From CAYQAJ01 sp964415245 (GTDB lineage Bacteria > Planctomycetota > Planctomycetia > Pirellulales > Pirellulaceae): a stretch of 6,265 nt of DNA. Shown here piece by piece: positions 5,698 to 6,265 of this stretch (within the stretch, counting starts at the first letter, position 1; every line of letters begins with the position of its first letter). The DNA lies in the NCBI GenBank assembly GCA_964415245.1, contig CAYQAJ010000301.1:1-6265 (forward strand), given 5' to 3'. Under the pieces are notes generated by a model that was not told the DNA's origin, searched no databases, and worked only from the letters and a program-made list of their open reading frames with translations. The translations under genes were made by a program, and so were the position numbers.

Positions 5698-6209
5698 TCA
5701 AGCGGCGTGCAGTAAACGCTTTCGGGCGACGTTGCGGGGCACGGTGAGCAGGGCGATGGGCTTGGGGCGGCGTTTGACGGCGCGCACGTTCGTAGCGATC
5801 GGGTCGGTGGCCGACGCGATGCGTGCCGACCGCCCGCAAGAGCTCGTCGAACAACGTGGGCCATCGCTCTTTGGGGATCACCGCCAACAACTCCTGAAAA
5901 CGATTCAGCGTTTGCAACGCGCCCTTGAAACTCACCTCGTGCGGCTGCCGGCCCACGCGCCGCGCGGCCTGGGCCATCAGCTCCCGAACCAGATTGTACA
6001 CCAGCAAATGCATCCACATCTCCTTGCGGACCATCGACGGCGTCTTGCATCGCAGCACGTCCATGCCCAACGTGGTTTTGGGCGATCGCAGATCGAGCTC
6101 GGCCTGCCAACGCAGCGCGGTACAACAGTGCCAGTTCGTCGGCCGGCGCTTCGAGCGGATCCAGCAGCGTGGTCGCCACCACCAACTGGCGCACGCGAAA
6201 GCCCCGCTG
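5698..6209 (-). pseudogene. IS4-family transposase, C-terminal part with two frameshifts
   Basis: Read on the - strand across three frames. From about 6209 to 6118 the frame encodes QRGFRVRQLVVATTLLDPLE and then ADELALLYR. The next frame encodes WQAELDLRSPKTTLGMDVLR, then KTPSMVRKEMWMHLLVYNLVRELMAQAA, and ends near PDRYE. The last frame encodes RAVKRRPKPIALLTVPRNVA and ends HAA at TGA 5700-5698. The IS4 YREK signature (Y-2-R-3-E-6-K) is present only after removing one base at about 6114, and a second extra base lies near 5784-5790. The residue before the signature Lys is Pro where Leu is usual. The N-terminal two thirds, with the first two catalytic Asp residues, is absent: in the first frame a TGA occurs at 6233-6231 and homology starts near 6209. 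It is a dead copy. Confidence 0.85.
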
Positions 6210-6265
6210 CCGTCCATGAGAGGGACTCCGTCAAGAGTCGAAAGCGAGACGAAGGCGGGATTCCC
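6210..6265. other. Window edge beyond the transposase relic, unassigned
   Basis: No transposase similarity is visible in this stretch. On the - strand one frame is open to the edge, but it is too short to assign. A small inverted repeat GACTC/GAGTC flanks a 6-base loop near 6224-6239. It may be flanking DNA of a deletion junction. Confidence 0.3.

Noticed and set aside
6105..6125. Programmed ribosomal frameshift in the IS4 transposase
   Set aside because: There is no slippery heptamer at the site, a second unrelated frameshift follows, and the N-terminus is missing, so simple decay (or sequencing error) is more likely.
1..6265. CRISPR array, rRNA, or complete IS with both ends
   Set aside because: No regularly spaced repeats, no rRNA-like sequence, and only single ends of the two IS remnants are present.

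Overview
The window looks like a chromosome segment from a GC-rich bacterium, most likely a planctomycete (Pirellulales-like). That placement is an inference from three things: the protein style, the adjacent DUF433/DUF5615 pair, and the elaborate intergenic palindrome. No rRNA or marker gene here fixes the taxonomy.

The left half (1-2989) is intact housekeeping sequence on the + strand. It holds the 3' part of hisS (histidyl-tRNA synthetase), then a 95-base composite palindrome, then a complete carboxyltransferase (beta) subunit of a biotin-dependent acyl-CoA carboxylase of the methylcrotonyl-CoA carboxylase type.

Positions 2990-3105 are a hairpin-rich spacer. It leads into a tightly coupled two-gene module (3106-3795): a DUF433 protein followed three bases later by a DUF5615 PIN-like protein. 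This is a candidate toxin-antitoxin pair.

From about 3860 to the right edge the sequence is a patchwork of broken genes and mobile-element remnants, with lower GC in parts. A SAM-dependent methyltransferase gene (+) loses its 3' end where it runs into the last ~190 coding bases of an IS256/mutator-type transposase and that element's probable right end. Immediately after this end, on the - strand, lies a PIN-domain gene cut off by the element and also carrying an in-frame TGA. Farther right on the - strand are a 110-residue protein of unknown function, a piece of a DUF1579-like protein, and the C-terminal part of an IS4-family transposase with two frameshifts.

The layout is therefore a conserved core block followed by an accessory region that has taken repeated IS insertions and deletions. 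Two different PIN-like modules (one intact, one dead) sit in it. I found no complete new multi-gene system. The most distinctive signals are the 1237-1331 palindrome and the PIN pseudogene, which a simple ORF scan misses.
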